64,000 nt of DNA from the NCBI RefSeq assembly GCF_002382885.1, contig NZ_NWVL01000005.1, positions 106,155 through 170,154 on the forward strand, in the 5' to 3' direction. This stretch comes from Streptomyces sp. WZ.A104 (lineage in GTDB: Bacteria > Actinomycetota > Actinomycetes > Streptomycetales > Streptomycetaceae). The position numbers and the translations under genes are program-made. Position 1 is the first letter of the stretch. Every line of letters starts with the position of its first letter. Shown in pieces: positions 18,301-28,079 of this stretch. The notes under the pieces are model-generated. The model was not told where the DNA came from, made no database searches, and was given only the letters and a program-made list of their open reading frames with translations.

Positions 18301-21300
18301 CCGTCGGCGTCCGTGGCGGTGTCCGCCGGGGCGTCTCCGCAGGCCCGGCCGAGTCCGACACCGCCGCAGCCCGGAGTGCGAGGAGCTGTCGGCGGTCGAT
18401 CTTGCCCGTACCCGTGAGCGGCAGGCTGTCGACCGAGGTGATCCGGGACGGAACCAAGTACGGCGGCAGGGTCTTCCCGAGATGCAGCCGCAGTTCGACC
18501 GCGTCCGCGCCGGACGTCCCGGGCCTGGGCGTCACGAACGCGGTGAGGCGGCCGTCCTGGAGCAGGACGACGGCGTGCGTGACGTCCTCGTGCGTCTGGA
18601 GCACCGCTTCGATCTCACCCGGCTCGATGCGGTGACCGCGCACCTTCACCTGGTCGTCGAGCCGCCCGAGGAATTCCAGGCCGCCGTCCGCCGACCACCG
18701 CACACGGTCCCCGCTGCGGTACCAGCGCCGCCCCCGCCGTGTCGTGAACGCGGCCTCGGTCAGGTCGGGTTCGCCGAGGTATCCGGAGGTCAGGCCGATT
18801 CCGGCGATGAGCAACTCACCGGCCTCACCGGGCCCGAGGGTCCGACCGTCGGGGCCGACGACCTCCACCTCCGTACCGGCCACCGGGCGGCCGATGGGCA
18901 GTCGCCGTACGTCGTCGCCGGGCCGGGCGCTGATGATGTGGCAGGTCGTGTTGATGGTCGCTTCGGTCGGCCCGTACAGGTTGGCGATGCGCTGACCGTC
19001 GCCCAGGAGGTCGAACCAGCGGCGCACATGAGCGGGCGGCAGAGCCTCGCCGCCGACATGAACCCACCGGAGCGCGCCCAGGTCCGGCCGCGGGCCGCCG
19101 CTGCGTATCCGCTCCTCGGCGGCGGTCAGCAACTGTTCCCACAGCGTCGGCACCGAGCTCCACACAGTGATCCGGGTGCGTTCGACGTGCGTCAGCAAAA
19201 GACTGGGGTCGCGCAGCAGATTCCACGGCACCGCCACCACGGTCGCTCCGACGAGGAGCGGGGCCAGGAGCTGGCGGACGGAGGCGTCGAAGCAGATCGA
19301 GGCCGTCTGGGCGAGCCGGTCGTGGGCGTCGTATCCGAAGGTGCCGATCGCCCAGTCGAGGTAGTTCTCCATCGACCGGTAGGTGATGGGCACGGCCTTG
19401 GGGCGGCCGGTGGAGCCGGAGGTGAAGATGACGTACGCGATCGACTCCGCGTCGACGGCCCCCTCGGGCAGCTCCCGTACGTTGTCCTGCCCCTGTTCGG
19501 ACCCTTGCGCGCACTCGGGGGCCGGTACGTCCACGGGCACCTGGGTGACGTCGCGCAGTGCGTCCCCCGCCGCCCGGGTGGGGGCGTGGCAGAGCACCGT
19601 ACGCACACCCGTGCGGGCGATCTGGTCCGCGAGGCGCGCGGTCGGGTGCCCGGCGTCCAGCGGCACCCAGCCCGCCCCGGCCCGCAGGATCGCGACGACC
19701 GAGACGACGGTGTCCGCGCCGGGTTCGGTGAGCAGCCCGACGAGGCTTCCCGGGGTGACGCCGTGGGCCACGAGCCGGGCGGCGACCGAGCGGGAGGCCT
19801 GGTCGAGTTCCGCGTAAGTCAGGGCGCCGGACCCGGTACCGGTGTCGACGGCGACCGCGTCAGGGGTGGCCCGGAACCGGTCGAGCAGCCGCCGCACGAT
19901 GGTCGCCGACGACCCGGTGCCGGAATCGGACAGTGTGCCGGCGGCAGCCGTCAGCTCGTCGTGGAAGTCACGGTCGAGCCGCGCCACCGTCGCCGGATCG
20001 AAGAGGCGGGCGGGGAAGTTCCACGAGAAGCGCAGGATCGTCCCGTCCTGCCAGCACAGCAGGCTCAGCCGGGTCGCGGGGGTTCCGGTTCCGGCCGCGG
20101 CCGGTCGTACGGTCACGGGGCACCGCTCGTCGAGGGCGGCCGGAAAGCGCGCGAAGCTGAAACCCGCCGGGCTCACGGTCCGGAGCCCGTCTCCGGTGAG
20201 TCCGGCCGGTAGCAGCCGGGCCAGATCGAGGCTGGTCGGCGCGGCGTGCTGTTCGCTCTCCAGCCATACCCGCCCGAGCCGCTCGGCCAGCGTCCACACC
20301 GACTCGTCCGGGTCCGTGTCGCACAGCAGCGGGAGGGTGTCGGCCAGTGGCCCGACCAGCCGGTCCACACCGGCCAGACGGACGTCCCGCCGCGCGCGGG
20401 CGACGTTCACCGCGATCTCGCGCTGCCCGCTCCACCGGGCCAGACACCGAACGTGGACGGCGAGCAGCAGGTGGAACAGGCTCACACCGTGCGCGGCGGC
20501 CCGCTCCTCCAACGTGCCAGTGAGCACCGAGTCGAGGGCGCTCTGGTGGGTGGTCAGGGGAGGCGCCGGAAGAGCGGCCGGATCACCGTCGTACGGCAGC
20601 GGCAGCCGCGGTGCTTCACTCCGGGAGGCCAGCCGGTGCGCCCAGTAGCGCCGATCGGAGTCGAGGGCCGCCGCACCGGCCGAGGAGGCACGCTCTTCGG
20701 CGGCAGCGGAGGCGTACCCGGCGAAATCCGTTCCTGGAGCGGGCAACGCGGGCTCGTCCCCGTGGGCGAGGGAGGTGTAGAGCGACCAGAGCTCCTCACC
20801 GAGGATGTTGAGGCTGTAACCGTCCCCGACAGCGTGATGGATGACCAGCAGCAGATGGGCCAGCTCGGAGCTCTCCCGTACGAGGACGGCACGTACGGGA
20901 GGCTCGGCGGCGAGGTCGAACGGCCGGTTGCACAGGGCGGTTTCCAGCTCCTCGACGCGGCCGTCGAGCCCGTCACGTACCGCGTACCAGGCAGTGACGT
21001 CGACGGCGGGTGCGACGTACTGCTGCGGGCGCGTCGTGCCCCTCCCGTCCGTGCTCCTCCCGTCCGTGGCGCTCTCGATGCGGATGCGCAGCATGGAGTG
21101 CCGGTCGGCGAGCAGTGCGAGAGCCCTGCCGAGGAGCCCGGTGTCCAGAGGACCGCGGACGGTTTGGCGGACGTAACCGTGGGCGGGGACGTCCGGATGG
21201 AGCCGACTGCTGGTGTGGAGGGCCAGTTGGACGGGGGTGAGCGGGAACGGTACGCCCTCGGGGACGGGGTCCCGGCCGGAAGCCGGCCCGTGCCCCGATG

Positions 21301-24300
21301 CGCAGGGGGATGCGGGTGACGGGGCGTCGAGGTGCGCGGCCAGCTCCCGGACGGTCCGGTACTCGAAGAAGAGGGTTGCGGGCAGCGCGGTGCCCCGCTC
21401 CCGTTCGAGCTGCCTGACCAGGTCGACGGCGGCGAGCGAGTCGAGACCGAGGGTCAGGAACGGTTCGTCGTCCGGAATCTCGGCGGGAGACAGCCGCAGC
21501 GCCGCGGCCAGGAGCCTGCGCAGCAGGGCAGCGGTGTCCGTGCCGGAGCCGGTCGTTCCTTCCCTGGCCGTCGGCGACGGCCAGGGCTGTGCGTCCGGTA
21601 CGAACCCGGGTGCCGTGCCGCGCACCGGAACCGTCCCGGCCGGTCGCTCCTGGCGCCCGGCGGGCGGGGAAGAGTACGCGGAGGAGGGCGCGAGGTCGGC
21701 GAGGACGAGCTGTGCCGCATCGACTCCCCATGCCGTACGGAGAGCCGCCAGCGCGGGCGCGGTGGCCACGGGCCGCCCGCCGGGCCGAGATACGAGGGAG
21801 GCGTGCGCCCCCGGACTCGTACCGGGCACAGCCCTCGCCCCCGCCCCCGTCCCCGTACTGAGGCCTGCGGTCATGCCGGTCTCGGCGAACGCGGCGAGGT
21901 TCACGGACTGCCACGGGCGGCCGGACGCCCGCTCCGCGGCGGCGAAAGCGTCGAGGAAGGCGTTGGCCCCGGCGTAGTCCCCCAGAGCGCCCGCCAGACC
22001 GGGCAGGACGGCGGAGACGGAGGAGAACGCCACACAGACCGCAGGGCGCAGCCCGTGCCGCCGCAGAGCCAGTGAGAGCAGCAGACTGCCACGCGTCTTG
22101 GCGGCCAGAGCCTCCGCAGCCTCCTCGCGGGTCCTGCTGCGCAGGGTGCCGGGCCGCACGACTCCCGCCGCGTGGAATACGGCGTCCAGGTGGGGGAGCG
22201 CGGCGATCAGGGCGTCGACGTCGGGCTCCCGCGACACGTCGGCCATGTGGTAGCGGACGGTGGCCCCGAGCGCGCGGAGTTCCTCGGTCAGGCCGGTGGG
22301 CAGACCGGGGGAGCGCCCGGCGAGGACGAGCGTCGGCCGCCCCTTCGAGGCCAGGTCGCGGGCGAGGGCGGCCCCGATTCCGCCGCCGCCCCCGGTGATG
22401 AGGAAGGTGCCGTCCGGCGGGAGCGTGGTGCTGCCCGGCGTGAGTGAGGACGGTGCGGAACCTGTCGATGTCGAGGAGTCGCCGGGAGGAGGTACGTCGG
22501 CATCGGCCAGCGGCGGGACGGCGCGGGTGAGCCTGCGCCCCGCACGCCAGGCGATGGTCCCGGCCTCCCCGGGAGCGCCGTCCGCCCTCAGCTCGGCGAG
22601 CACGGCCTCCAGCCGCAGGGCGGGGGTGTCCAGCGAACAGAGGTCGACGCCGATGGCCGAACTGCCCGGCGTCTCCTGGGGCACAGCCAGTAGAAGCCCG
22701 GTGAGGAGGGCATGGGCGGGTCGTGGCCTCTCGGGTGCGGCCCCCGTGGTGTGAACGTCCTCGGTGAGGACGAGCAGCCGGCTCGCGCCGGTCTCGTCGA
22801 GGTGTGCGAGCGCCGTGTCGAAGGCCGCCAGCGCGGCGTCCTGGGCGCGGTTGAGGGTCTCGCCGTCGTGCTGCTCCGGAGCGGGACCGGCCACCAGGAC
22901 CACGGCGTCCGGCTGCCCGTCCGCGCTGCCGTACACCTGGATGTCCTCGGCGGCGAGCTGCGCGGAGAGGGCGTTGACAGACGCGGTGTCAGGACCCGTC
23001 AGGAGCACCGATCGTACGGCTGCCGGGGGCCCGGGCAGCGGAGTGTCCTGCCACTGGACCCGGTGCAGCAGCGGGCTGGTGGGCGGGTCCGCCCAGTACC
23101 GGGTGCGCTGGAAGGGGTAGGTGGGCAGGGGGACCAGGCGGCGGTCAGCGTCGAGCGCGGTACGGTCCAGGGGCACACCGCTCGACCAGAGTCGTCCGAC
23201 GGTCTCCAGAAGTGCCCCGCGCCCGAGACGCCCGTCACCGGGAGCCGAAGCGGAGGACGAGCGGCTGTCGGAATCCGCAGACAGGGCGGACAGCATGACT
23301 ACTCGGCCACGGCCGCCAGAACCACCACGATCACTACCGGCGGCACGATCACTACCGGAGGCACCGGAGGCACCGGAGGCACCGGAGGCACCGGAGGCAC
23401 CGGAGGCACCGGAGGCACCGGAGGCACCGGAGCACCCACCGCCACCACCACGGCTCGCGGCACGGACCGGACCCAAGAGCGTCCCGCCCCGCCCCAGTTC
23501 CACGAACGTGTCGTAACCCTCGCTCGTCATGCGCTGCACGGCGGCCCCGAACCGCACCGGCCGCAGGGCGTGTTCGCGCAGGTAGTCCGGATCGAGGACC
23601 GGCTGCCAGGCGCCGGTGACCGTGCTCATCAGCGGGGTGGACGGGGTATGAGGGGTGAGCTTCCGCGCCGCGTCGGCCAGCCGTTCCGCGATGGGCCGCA
23701 TGAGAGGTGAGTGGAAGGCCCGGGAGACGCTCAGTCGTCGTACGGGAACACCCTGAGCGTCGAGGTCGCGGGCGGCGCTTTCCACTGCCGGAACGTCACC
23801 GGAGAGGACCAGCAGCCCAGGACCGTTGTACGCGGCCACGACGAGGGCACCGCCGGACTCCGCGACCACCGAGGCAACGGCCTCCTCGCCCCCTCGGACG
23901 GCGAGCATCGCACCGTGCTCGGTGAACTCGCCCATGAGACGGCCGCGTTCGGCTGCGAACCGTACGGCGTCCGCCAGACTCAGCGCCCCGCTCGCACAGG
24001 CGGCGGCGATCTCCCCGACGCTGTGCCCGGCGACCGCGTCGGCCTCCACGCCCCAGCTCCGCAGCTGACGGGCGAGCGCCACCCCGGAAGCGACCAGCAA
24101 CGGCTGCGCCACCTCCGTCATGGCGGCGAGGGCCTCCACCTCCCTGTCCGGATTCAGGCCCCAGTCCAGCAGGGGCCGCCCCCGTACCGGGCCGAGGAGC
24201 GCGGACGCCTCGTCGAGCGTGTCCCGGAACACCGGTGCCGTCCGGTACAGGGCGCCGCCCCGGTCGGGGAAGTGCGCCCCCTGCCCGGGAAAGAGGAAGA

Positions 24301-27300
24301 CCACGCGCGGCCGGGACCGAGCGAGACTCCCCGCAGCAGACGCAGCAGACGCAGCAGACGCAGCAGACGCAGCAGACGCAGCAGACGCGTCGGCGAGCCG
24401 GTCCCGCAGGTCCCGCAGGTCCTCGTCCGCGACGAGTGCGAGCCGATACGGACCGTCGTCCCGGGAGGTGCTCGCCGTCCGGCAGACGTCCCCTTCGCCC
24501 AACTGCGGGTGACGGTCCAGATGGTCGGCGAGCTGCGACGCCGCCTCCCGCAGCCCGGCCGCGCTGCGGGCCGAGAGGGTCAGCAGGTGGGGCCCGGCGT
24601 CCGTACGGCCTAGCCCGGCGCGGGTCGGTGGGGGCGGGGCCTGTTCGAGGACGGCATGGGCGTTGGTGCCGCCGAAGCCGAAGGCATTGATCCCCGCGAC
24701 GAGCGGCCCGGCCGACGTCCAGTCACGGGCCTCGGTCACCACGGAGAAGCCGGCGGGCGCGAGGCCGGGGGAGGGCGGCGTGTGATGGAGCGAAGGGGGC
24801 AGCCTGCGATGGCCCAGAGCGAGCACCACCTTCACCAGTGCGGGCAGAGCGGCCGCGTTCAGCAGATGACCGATGTTCGTCTTCACCGAACCGAGCAGCC
24901 GCGGTTCGCCGCCGGGCCGTACCGGAAACGCGTGGGCGAGCGACCGCAGCTCGATCGGATCGCCCACGGCTGTGCCCGTTCCGTGAGCCTCCACGTAGGT
25001 CACCGATGCCGGGTCGACGCCTGCCTCCTGGTAAGCCCGGGTGATGACCTCGCGCTGGCGCAGGGGGTTGGGGGCCATGAGGCTCAAGGACCGGCCGTCG
25101 TTGTTGACGGCCGTCGCGCGGACGACCGCGAGCACGGGGTCGTCGCCGAGCCGGGCCGCGTCCAGGCGGGTCAGGGCGAGGGCGGCGCCGCCCTCACCGG
25201 GCACGAAGCCGTCGGCATCGGCACTGAAGGCGCGGCTGCGCCCGGTGGGGGAGAGGGCCTGCGCCTCCTCCAGCAGGCGGTGACCGGTGGACGTGAGGTG
25301 CAGGTTGACCCCGCCCACGACGGCGAGGTCGCACTCCCCGTCCAGCAGGCTGCGCCGGGCCAGATGCAGGGCCACCAGCCCCGAGGAACAGGCAGTGTCC
25401 ACGGCGAGCGCGGGACCGTCGAGGTCCAGGCTCTGGGAGACGCGGGCCGCGATGAGGTTGGGCAGGTTCCCCGTGAGCGAGGCGGGCAGCGGGGACCCGT
25501 CGGCCGAGGCGCGGTCCAGGACCGCCCGGTAGCCGCTGTCGCCGACGGCCGCGAAGATCCCGATGCTGCGGCCGCGCCGACGGGGCCCCGCGTAACCGGC
25601 ACGTTCGAGGGCCTCATGGGAGAGTTCGAGGAAGAGCCGGGCCTGCGGGTCGAGCGCGCGGGCCTCGTCGTCACCGATGCCGAAGTACGCGGCGTCAAAA
25701 CCGGCGGTGTCGTCGAGGAACGCGCCCCAGCGTTGTCGTCGGCGCTGTCCGTCAGGGCCGTCCGGAGTCGCCCCCCTCTGCCCGGCAGCGTCCCAGCGCC
25801 CTTCCGGTACGGAGGTTACGGCGTCGTGCCCGCCGGTGAGCAGGTCCCAGAAGGCGTCGGGGGTGTCGGCGCCGGGGAATCGGCAGGCCATTCCGATGAC
25901 GGCGGTCGCAGGGACGGGGGAGCCGTGCGGACCGGCCCCGTTGTTGTCACCTTCCATGACACGCGGCGGCACGGCGTCTCCCTCGGCCCGGGACTCACGC
26001 TCTCCGGCCCGGGACCCCGGTGCGACGGTCAGGAGGTGGGCGGCGAGTTCCGCGACCGTTCCGTGGTCTCGGATCACCGCGGGCGGGAGCGTCACGCCGA
26101 ACGCCTCCTCCAGCGCGACCAGGACTTCCATCGCCTTGAGGGACGTCCCGCCGAGGCTCCCGAACCGCTCGTCGCGGCCGACCGCCGGTGCAGGCAGCTC
26201 CAGCACCCGCGCCCACACATCCCGCACGACGGCTTCGGCCTGGGCCCGAGGGAGAGGCGCCTCAGCCCTCGAAGTGGGCGTTTCCGTACGTGCTCGGGGG
26301 GACGCAGCCGCCCGCGAAGAGCCCGCTTCCATGCGAACGGAAGCCATGGAAGCCGCAGAAGGTACGGAAGAGACTGCCGCCGCTCCCGGGCCTCCCGCCC
26401 CCCAGGCCCCCGCCTCGAACCGCTCACGCAACCGCTGCCGTTGCAGCTTCCCGCTCGTCGTCCGGGGGAATGCACCCGGGGGCAGCGCCAGCACCCGCAC
26501 ATCGTCGTGCAGCAGCGCCTCACGTACACGGGCGGCGACCCGTTCCAGAACGTCCGACGCGTCGTGCGGCGGGCGGGCCCAGGGGACGAACACCACGACC
26601 CGTTCCCCGCCGCTCACCGGATCGGTCGAACCGATCACCGCGGGAGCACCGGCCGGCAGCCCGGGTGTCTCCGCCGCGATCTCTTCCATGTCCGGGGCGT
26701 GGAAGGTACGGCCGTTGAGGAACAGTACGTCTTTGTGGCGTCCCGTCACGCACAGCCGTCCGTCCCGCAGGAACCCAAGATCGCCGGTGCGCAGCCACCC
26801 GTCGGCGAAGGCCTCGGCGCTCACCTCGGGGAGGCTCTGGTAGCCACGGGCCAGCTGCGGACCGCTCACCATGATGTGCCCGACCCGCCGGTCCCCCAGA
26901 ACGGAGTCCGCGTCGTCGACGATCCGCACATTGCACCCCGCCACCGGCACGCCGACGTCCATGAACTCGACGGCTTCCGGTCCGGGTTCGGCGTCGACCG
27001 CCTCCCCGACGCTCAGCGCCGCACGGTCCAGGACCAGTGGCTCGGCGACCTCCCCCGGCGGCGGGAACGTCACCGCCAATGTGGCCTCCGCGAGCCCGTA
27101 GACCGGTTGGGAAGCCGCCGGGTCCAGCCCCGCCGGACGCATCTTGCGGGCGAAGTCGCGCCACACCGCGGGCGCGATCGGCTCCGCCCCCACCAGGATC
27201 AGCCGGACGCCCGACAGGTCCAGCCCCTCGACGACCTCGTCGGGAACGCGTCGTACGGCCAGGGCCAGGGCGAAGTTGGCCGCGGAGAGCACGGTGGCCC

Positions 27301-28015
27301 GATGCCGGTCGGCCGTCTCGAACCACACGCGGGGCCGCTTGGCGAACGACAGCGGACCGATCTTCACCTGCTTGGCGCGGGCGGCCAGGGGCGCGAGATG
27401 CGTGCCGATGAGCCCCATGTCATGGAAGTACGGCATCCAGCTGACCACCACGTCCTCGGCGCCGAGTGTCGAGGCGCCGCGTATCTGCTCCAGGTTGGCC
27501 AGCACCGCGCCGTGCGTCACCTCCACGCCCTTGGGCGTACCGGTGCTCCCCGAGGAGAACTGCACGAACGCGACCTCGTCCTGCCCGGCGTTCCCGGTCG
27601 CAGGCTCCGGTAGCTCCGGCCCTTCCCGCAGCACATCGAGGCTCAAAGCACGCACACCGCACGGTAGTTCACGGGCCAGCGGAGCGTTGGCCGCATCCAC
27701 GACGACGGGCGGCCGGCCCAGGTGCTCCCAGACCGGCAGGACCCGCCGGACATCCGGGGCCAGCGGTACCGGAACGAGACCGGCCGCTAGCGCACCCCAG
27801 AACATCGGCTGGAAGTCCTCGCTGCGATCGGCGAGCAACGGCACGCAGGTACCCGGCGCGACCCCCGCTTCCCGCAACCCGCCCGCCACCCGCAACGCAT
27901 CGTCCAGAAGCTCGCGCAGAGTGACGGTCAGCTCGCTGCCGTCACCGCAGACATGGACGACGACCTGTCCGGGAGCCTCACGGGCCGCGCCCAGCAGTAC
28001 ATCCAGCAGTGTCAT
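15341..28015 (-). CDS. Hybrid PKS-NRPS: FAAL-ACP-KS-AT-KR-ACP-C-A-PCP-C-AAR-like reductase
   Basis: Single-chain assembly line, about 4224 residues. Order (approximate residues): fatty acyl-AMP ligase 1-535 (FSSGSTGTPKG), ACP 595-660 (GGTSLKA), KS 700-1125 (DTACSSG, HGTGT, NIGH), AT 1237-1518 (GHSVGE; AFHSP suggests malonyl), KR to about 2108 (GGGGGIG; Ser, Tyr, Asn triad visible), ACP 2158-2235 (GLDSL), C 2257-2685 (HHAVGDG), A 2700-3210 (FTSGSTGRPKA; specificity residues by eye D-A-R-S-V-V-L-I-N, no confident substrate), PCP 3228-3298 (GGDSL), second C 3350-3800 (HHIIGDG), terminal domain 3843-4205. The last has a Rossmann loop VGLGSIGSSS and a Cys (codon 15551-15553) in TIASCRLES, aligned by eye to acyl-ACP reductase. 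No thioesterase. Predicted: fatty acid loaded, extended once, reduced to 3-hydroxyacyl, joined to one amino acid, released. ATG 28015 is preferred; GTG 28072 is possible. Confidence 0.88.
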   Translation of the reverse strand: MTLLDVLLGAAREAPGQVVVHVCGDGSELTVTLRELLDDALRVAGGLREAGVAPGTCVPLLADRSEDFQPMFWGALAAGLVPVPLAPDVRRVLPVWEHLGRPPVVVDAANAPLARELPCGVRALSLDVLREGPELPEPATGNAGQDEVAFVQFSSGSTGTPKGVEVTHGAVLANLEQIRGASTLGAEDVVVSWMPYFHDMGLIGTHLAPLAARAKQVKIGPLSFAKRPRVWFETADRHRATVLSAANFALALAVRRVPDEVVEGLDLSGVRLILVGAEPIAPAVWRDFARKMRPAGLDPAASQPVYGLAEATLAVTFPPPGEVAEPLVLDRAALSVGEAVDAEPGPEAVEFMDVGVPVAGCNVRIVDDADSVLGDRRVGHIMVSGPQLARGYQSLPEVSAEAFADGWLRTGDLGFLRDGRLCVTGRHKDVLFLNGRTFHAPDMEEIAAETPGLPAGAPAVIGSTDPVSGGERVVVFVPWARPPHDASDVLERVAARVREALLHDDVRVLALPPGAFPRTTSGKLQRQRLRERFEAGAWGAGGPGAAAVSSVPSAASMASVRMEAGSSRAAASPRARTETPTSRAEAPLPRAQAEAVVRDVWARVLELPAPAVGRDERFGSLGGTSLKAMEVLVALEEAFGVTLPPAVIRDHGTVAELAAHLLTVAPGSRAGERESRAEGDAVPPRVMEGDNNGAGPHGSPVPATAVIGMACRFPGADTPDAFWDLLTGGHDAVTSVPEGRWDAAGQRGATPDGPDGQRRRQRWGAFLDDTAGFDAAYFGIGDDEARALDPQARLFLELSHEALERAGYAGPRRRGRSIGIFAAVGDSGYRAVLDRASADGSPLPASLTGNLPNLIAARVSQSLDLDGPALAVDTACSSGLVALHLARRSLLDGECDLAVVGGVNLHLTSTGHRLLEEAQALSPTGRSRAFSADADGFVPGEGGAALALTRLDAARLGDDPVLAVVRATAVNNDGRSLSLMAPNPLRQREVITRAYQEAGVDPASVTYVEAHGTGTAVGDPIELRSLAHAFPVRPGGEPRLLGSVKTNIGHLLNAAALPALVKVVLALGHRRLPPSLHHTPPSPGLAPAGFSVVTEARDWTSAGPLVAGINAFGFGGTNAHAVLEQAPPPPTRAGLGRTDAGPHLLTLSARSAAGLREAASQLADHLDRHPQLGEGDVCRTASTSRDDGPYRLALVADEDLRDLRDRLADASAASAASAASAASAASAAGSLARSRPRVVFLFPGQGAHFPDRGGALYRTAPVFRDTLDEASALLGPVRGRPLLDWGLNPDREVEALAAMTEVAQPLLVASGVALARQLRSWGVEADAVAGHSVGEIAAACASGALSLADAVRFAAERGRLMGEFTEHGAMLAVRGGEEAVASVVAESGGALVVAAYNGPGLLVLSGDVPAVESAARDLDAQGVPVRRLSVSRAFHSPLMRPIAERLADAARKLTPHTPSTPLMSTVTGAWQPVLDPDYLREHALRPVRFGAAVQRMTSEGYDTFVELGRGGTLLGPVRAASRGGGGGCSGASGASGASGASGASGASGASGASGSDRAAGSDRGGSGGRGRVVMLSALSADSDSRSSSASAPGDGRLGRGALLETVGRLWSSGVPLDRTALDADRRLVPLPTYPFQRTRYWADPPTSPLLHRVQWQDTPLPGPPAAVRSVLLTGPDTASVNALSAQLAAEDIQVYGSADGQPDAVVLVAGPAPEQHDGETLNRAQDAALAAFDTALAHLDETGASRLLVLTEDVHTTGAAPERPRPAHALLTGLLLAVPQETPGSSAIGVDLCSLDTPALRLEAVLAELRADGAPGEAGTIAWRAGRRLTRAVPPLADADVPPPGDSSTSTGSAPSSLTPGSTTLPPDGTFLITGGGGGIGAALARDLASKGRPTLVLAGRSPGLPTGLTEELRALGATVRYHMADVSREPDVDALIAALPHLDAVFHAAGVVRPGTLRSRTREEAAEALAAKTRGSLLLSLALRRHGLRPAVCVAFSSVSAVLPGLAGALGDYAGANAFLDAFAAAERASGRPWQSVNLAAFAETGMTAGLSTGTGAGARAVPGTSPGAHASLVSRPGGRPVATAPALAALRTAWGVDAAQLVLADLAPSSAYSSPPAGRQERPAGTVPVRGTAPGFVPDAQPWPSPTAREGTTGSGTDTAALLRRLLAAALRLSPAEIPDDEPFLTLGLDSLAAVDLVRQLERERGTALPATLFFEYRTVRELAAHLDAPSPASPCASGHGPASGRDPVPEGVPFPLTPVQLALHTSSRLHPDVPAHGYVRQTVRGPLDTGLLGRALALLADRHSMLRIRIESATDGRSTDGRGTTRPQQYVAPAVDVTAWYAVRDGLDGRVEELETALCNRPFDLAAEPPVRAVLVRESSELAHLLLVIHHAVGDGYSLNILGEELWSLYTSLAHGDEPALPAPGTDFAGYASAAAEERASSAGAAALDSDRRYWAHRLASRSEAPRLPLPYDGDPAALPAPPLTTHQSALDSVLTGTLEERAAAHGVSLFHLLLAVHVRCLARWSGQREIAVNVARARRDVRLAGVDRLVGPLADTLPLLCDTDPDESVWTLAERLGRVWLESEQHAAPTSLDLARLLPAGLTGDGLRTVSPAGFSFARFPAALDERCPVTVRPAAAGTGTPATRLSLLCWQDGTILRFSWNFPARLFDPATVARLDRDFHDELTAAAGTLSDSGTGSSATIVRRLLDRFRATPDAVAVDTGTGSGALTYAELDQASRSVAARLVAHGVTPGSLVGLLTEPGADTVVSVVAILRAGAGWVPLDAGHPTARLADQIARTGVRTVLCHAPTRAAGDALRDVTQVPVDVPAPECAQGSEQGQDNVRELPEGAVDAESIAYVIFTSGSTGRPKAVPITYRSMENYLDWAIGTFGYDAHDRLAQTASICFDASVRQLLAPLLVGATVVAVPWNLLRDPSLLLTHVERTRITVWSSVPTLWEQLLTAAEERIRSGGPRPDLGALRWVHVGGEALPPAHVRRWFDLLGDGQRIANLYGPTEATINTTCHIISARPGDDVRRLPIGRPVAGTEVEVVGPDGRTLGPGEAGELLIAGIGLTSGYLGEPDLTEAAFTTRRGRRWYRSGDRVRWSADGGLEFLGRLDDQVKVRGHRIEPGEIEAVLQTHEDVTHAVVLLQDGRLTAFVTPRPGTSGADAVELRLHLGKTLPPYLVPSRITSVDSLPLTGTGKIDRRQLLALRAAAVSDSAGPAETPRRTPPRTPTEIRLARIWSELLGTGDVCREDDFFALGGDSLLVLEVFARLEGTGGPLPRPTVIYRHRTLAALATAVDNGAPATPGTETDAGTGTDTGTRMDAGTGMAGVGELSYAGPGPGPSPFPLTPTQRGFLLAEAIAPGSTSSWLTRLRLLGPLDTARFQSAVDALVARHPMLRTVFPAGARPAVQQELPPSLRLPVEFETLSEPHHLDERIDSERARRFELWAWPLLRLRVFTLAPDEHVLVVHAHHIIGDGYSAALLVRELMAVYDASAEGEQPVLAPLRGTFRDYAVRAAVPADSTGTPGGTNAAGATGDRAGDGGARWARLSAPYPCPVLRPVLGSGNGPTGKEGEAEVVVPGGLRPAFHAHSFVVDAGHVTELRGLASRVGTTLHAPVLTAYYRALVAATGRADLVLGLAVSGRDHSAQPDVHRVFGPYATAVPLRPAAGTEAESGRPAEAAFEDDLRRIAAEATAARTHEGPVPSLPNGLPLASQFFFTYLDFSALGPESGQTLRVIQEDGDSVYTPPPVGTDVFLSARLDAGRLRLTVRAAAAAFTPEGLAAFAETVRENLTHAAASSASVHASAGVQGRALGRPSGTGTGPAPGPGTGPGPDQQRMDAALVGYLPSPGQLARLAGLSEEALPREELRTLLFPGGRPRLLETLSTPLGRSGFVCVPLFADELAPGDSLLGHTARGVDLASSLGARSVSLAGMIPSLTGYGFDVLRATGTTGAAVTTGHAATVVSVVKTVHAALDARQQELSDVTVAFVGLGSIGSSSLELLLGLAGRPPARLLLCDVRGSGPRLEELARSLRERGLAGAVDVIDSDRGLPGEVYGARLIVAAVSGGGTLLDVDRLEPGTTVIDDSFPHCFDTHRAIGRMGRSKDVLVAGGGLLTVGATERHVADGLPAAAASGYAAQPWLPGTIASCRLESLLHSSEAGVPLVRGPVDSTTALAYWAAAEATGTRAAPLHLLTHAIDVDSLVPWAGKAVAPGGGSR
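23355..23434 (-). repeat. 9-bp tandem repeat coding a (Gly-Ala-Ser)n linker
   Basis: The unit CCGGAGGCA is repeated eight times plus a partial copy. On the coding strand it gives a GAS-repeat linker just after the AT domain of the megasynthase. The unit length keeps the frame, so slippage would change linker length only. Confidence 0.9.
24333..24389 (-). repeat. 9-bp tandem repeat coding a (Ala-Ala-Ser)n linker
   Basis: The unit GCAGCAGAC is repeated six times. It encodes an SAA-repeat stretch in the KS-AT linker, just before FLFPGQG of the AT domain. Like the repeat at 23355 it is in multiples of three and could vary between strains. Confidence 0.9.
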
Positions 28016-28079
28016 GTCGTGGTCCACCGGTCCGTCGGTCCGTTCTTCACGCACGCGCGGCAACGCACGCACTGATCGA

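Noticed and set aside
23355..24389. Short tandem repeats considered as a CRISPR array
   Set aside because: Unit is 9 bp with no spacers and is in frame with the PKS gene.
24656..27613. 985-codon plus-strand open frame inside the megasynthase
   Set aside because: Opposite-strand shadow of FAAL and KS coding sequence.
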